Below, in pieces: positions 63,304 to 64,000 of a stretch of DNA of 64,000 nt. The DNA lies in NCBI GenBank assembly GCA_030427085.1, contig JAUHXH010000001.1, forward strand, positions 434,001 through 498,000. The letters are read 5' to 3'. Both the position numbers and the translations under genes were made by a program. Under the pieces are notes generated by a model. That model did no database searches. It was not told the origin of the DNA and saw only the letters and a list, made by a program, of their open reading frames with translations. Source of the DNA: Gammaproteobacteria bacterium. Its GTDB lineage: Bacteria > Pseudomonadota > Gammaproteobacteria > Pseudomonadales > Halieaceae. The number at the start of each line of letters is the position of its first letter. The stretch's first letter is position 1.

Positions 63304-64000
63304 TGTCACTTCCCTACTGGCGGCTGTCGGGGTTTTATTTTTTCTACTTCGCCTTTGTTGGCGCCTCCGTCCCGTACTGGAACGTCTACCTCGAGCACTT
63401 GTCCTTCACGCCCCAGCAGATTGGTCTGATAACCGGGGCGGTGATGGGTACGCGGATTTTCGCGCCCAGCTTGTGGGGAATGGTCGCTGACCGCAGCGGC
63501 AAGCCCTTGCAGGTCATCCGGCTGGGCAATTTGCTGGCCATGGTGATTTTCGCTGCCGTACTGATATTCCAGGGCTTCACGCCCATGCTGCTGATCATCG
63601 CCTGTTACAGTTTTTTCTGGAACGCGGTGTTGTCGCAGTTTGAGGTGGTTACCTTGCGCCACCTCGGTTCACAGTATCGGCATTACGCACGCATCCGGCT
63701 CTGGGGTTCGCTCGGTTTTATTGCCAGTGTTGCGGGCCTTGGCCTGTTATTTGAGTGGGTATCGGTAGCGCAGTTGCCGGTGATCATGCTGTTGTTCCTT
63801 GCGGCCACCTGGTTGTGCAGTTTGTGGGTGCCGATCCCGCCGCAGCGGGCTGAGCACAGCGCAACCGGGCAGGGTATTGGCCAGGTGCTGGCGGCGCATC
63901 CGGTGATTCCCTTTCTGGTGATCAGCCTGTTGATGCAGATCAGTCACGGCCCGTACTACACCTTTTTCAGTGTCTATATGGCCGATCTGGGTTATCACAC
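63303..64000 (+). CDS. MFS transporter, HcaT/MFS_1-like (3' end outside window)
   Basis: The first 232 codons of a major-facilitator transporter. The N-terminus ([26 protein letters not shown] is read directly, split here as [14 protein letters not shown] and YFAFVGASVPYW) resembles the HcaT/LacY-like MFS_1 group. Six TM helices are visible, with the loop motif MVADRSGKP after the second and RLWGSLGFI in the fourth. The start overlaps the aroC stop. A transporter in this place after aroC is known in Pseudomonas; the substrate is unknown. Confidence 0.85.
   Translation, partial: MSLPYWRLSGFYFFYFAFVGASVPYWNVYLEHLSFTPQQIGLITGAVMGTRIFAPSLWGMVADRSGKPLQVIRLGNLLAMVIFAAVLIFQGFTPMLLIIACYSFFWNAVLSQFEVVTLRHLGSQYRHYARIRLWGSLGFIASVAGLGLLFEWVSVAQLPVIMLLFLAATWLCSLWVPIPPQRAEHSATGQGIGQVLAAHPVIPFLVISLLMQISHGPYYTFFSVYMADLGYH

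Overview
The window reads as a contiguous piece of chromosome from a free-living, aerobic, respiring gammaproteobacterium. Evidence for this is the smc-zipA-ligA order, a System I ccmABCDEFGHI cluster, an NADH-sensitive type II citrate synthase next to sdhCDAB-sucAB-lpd-sucCD, phoBR-pstSCAB-phoU, and the prmB/aroC/MFS neighbourhood. GC is high and genes are densely packed with many 4-base overlaps. The long PstC/PstA forms, an outer-membrane porin under Pho control, and a carbonic anhydrase-SulP bicarbonate module suggest a marine lineage (Cellvibrionales/Halieaceae-like or Pseudomonadales-like). That placement is inference. I see no insertion sequence, prophage, CRISPR array, rRNA or broken gene; only the first and last genes are cut, by the window edges.

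Layout. 1-2891: end of a YbbA-like ATPase and its FtsX-type permease YbbP. 2896-4596 (minus): TetR regulator and malate dehydrogenase. 4752-12583: ttcA, then the complete cytochrome c maturation operon ccmABCDEFGHI. 12742-19949: smc, zipA, ligA and a lipoprotein with a lytic-transglycosylase-like fold. 20124-24816: a three-gene 2-oxoacid oxidoreductase whose third subunit is a GltD-like flavo/iron-sulfur protein. 24938-35089: the phosphate regulon (phoB, phoR, pstS, pstC, pstA, pstB, phoU, porin) with three recognisable Pho boxes. 35158-38605: tRNA-Glu, hisC, a PA3286-like KAS III (minus) and an OxyR-like LysR regulator (minus). 38739-41037: beta-carbonic anhydrase and SulP transporter. 41131-53935: gltA (minus), divergent from sdhCDAB-sucAB-lpd-sucCD. 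54091-64000: htpG behind a sigma-32 promoter, gpsA-sixA-hydrolase-DUF4892, folE (minus), prmB, an AraC regulator, a LysE exporter (minus), aroC and the start of an MFS transporter.

How the genes work together. The TCA block encodes citrate synthase, succinate dehydrogenase, 2-oxoglutarate dehydrogenase and succinyl-CoA synthetase; malate dehydrogenase lies about 37 kb away. Cytochrome c maturation serves the respiratory chain fed by succinate dehydrogenase. The KorABC-like enzyme could run alongside 2-oxoglutarate dehydrogenase but exchange electrons with ferredoxin or NADP(H). PhoB/PhoR probably control themselves, pst and the porin, giving a phosphate route from outer membrane to cytoplasm. 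The carbonic anhydrase/SulP pair would supply bicarbonate for anaplerosis and lipid synthesis.

Most of the region is ordinary core genome. The parts most worth a second look are the KorABC-like cluster, the OxyR-like regulator that lacks the peroxidatic cysteine, the seven-repeat propeller-like insert in PstC with the coiled coils in PstA and the porin, and the regulatory sequence architecture.
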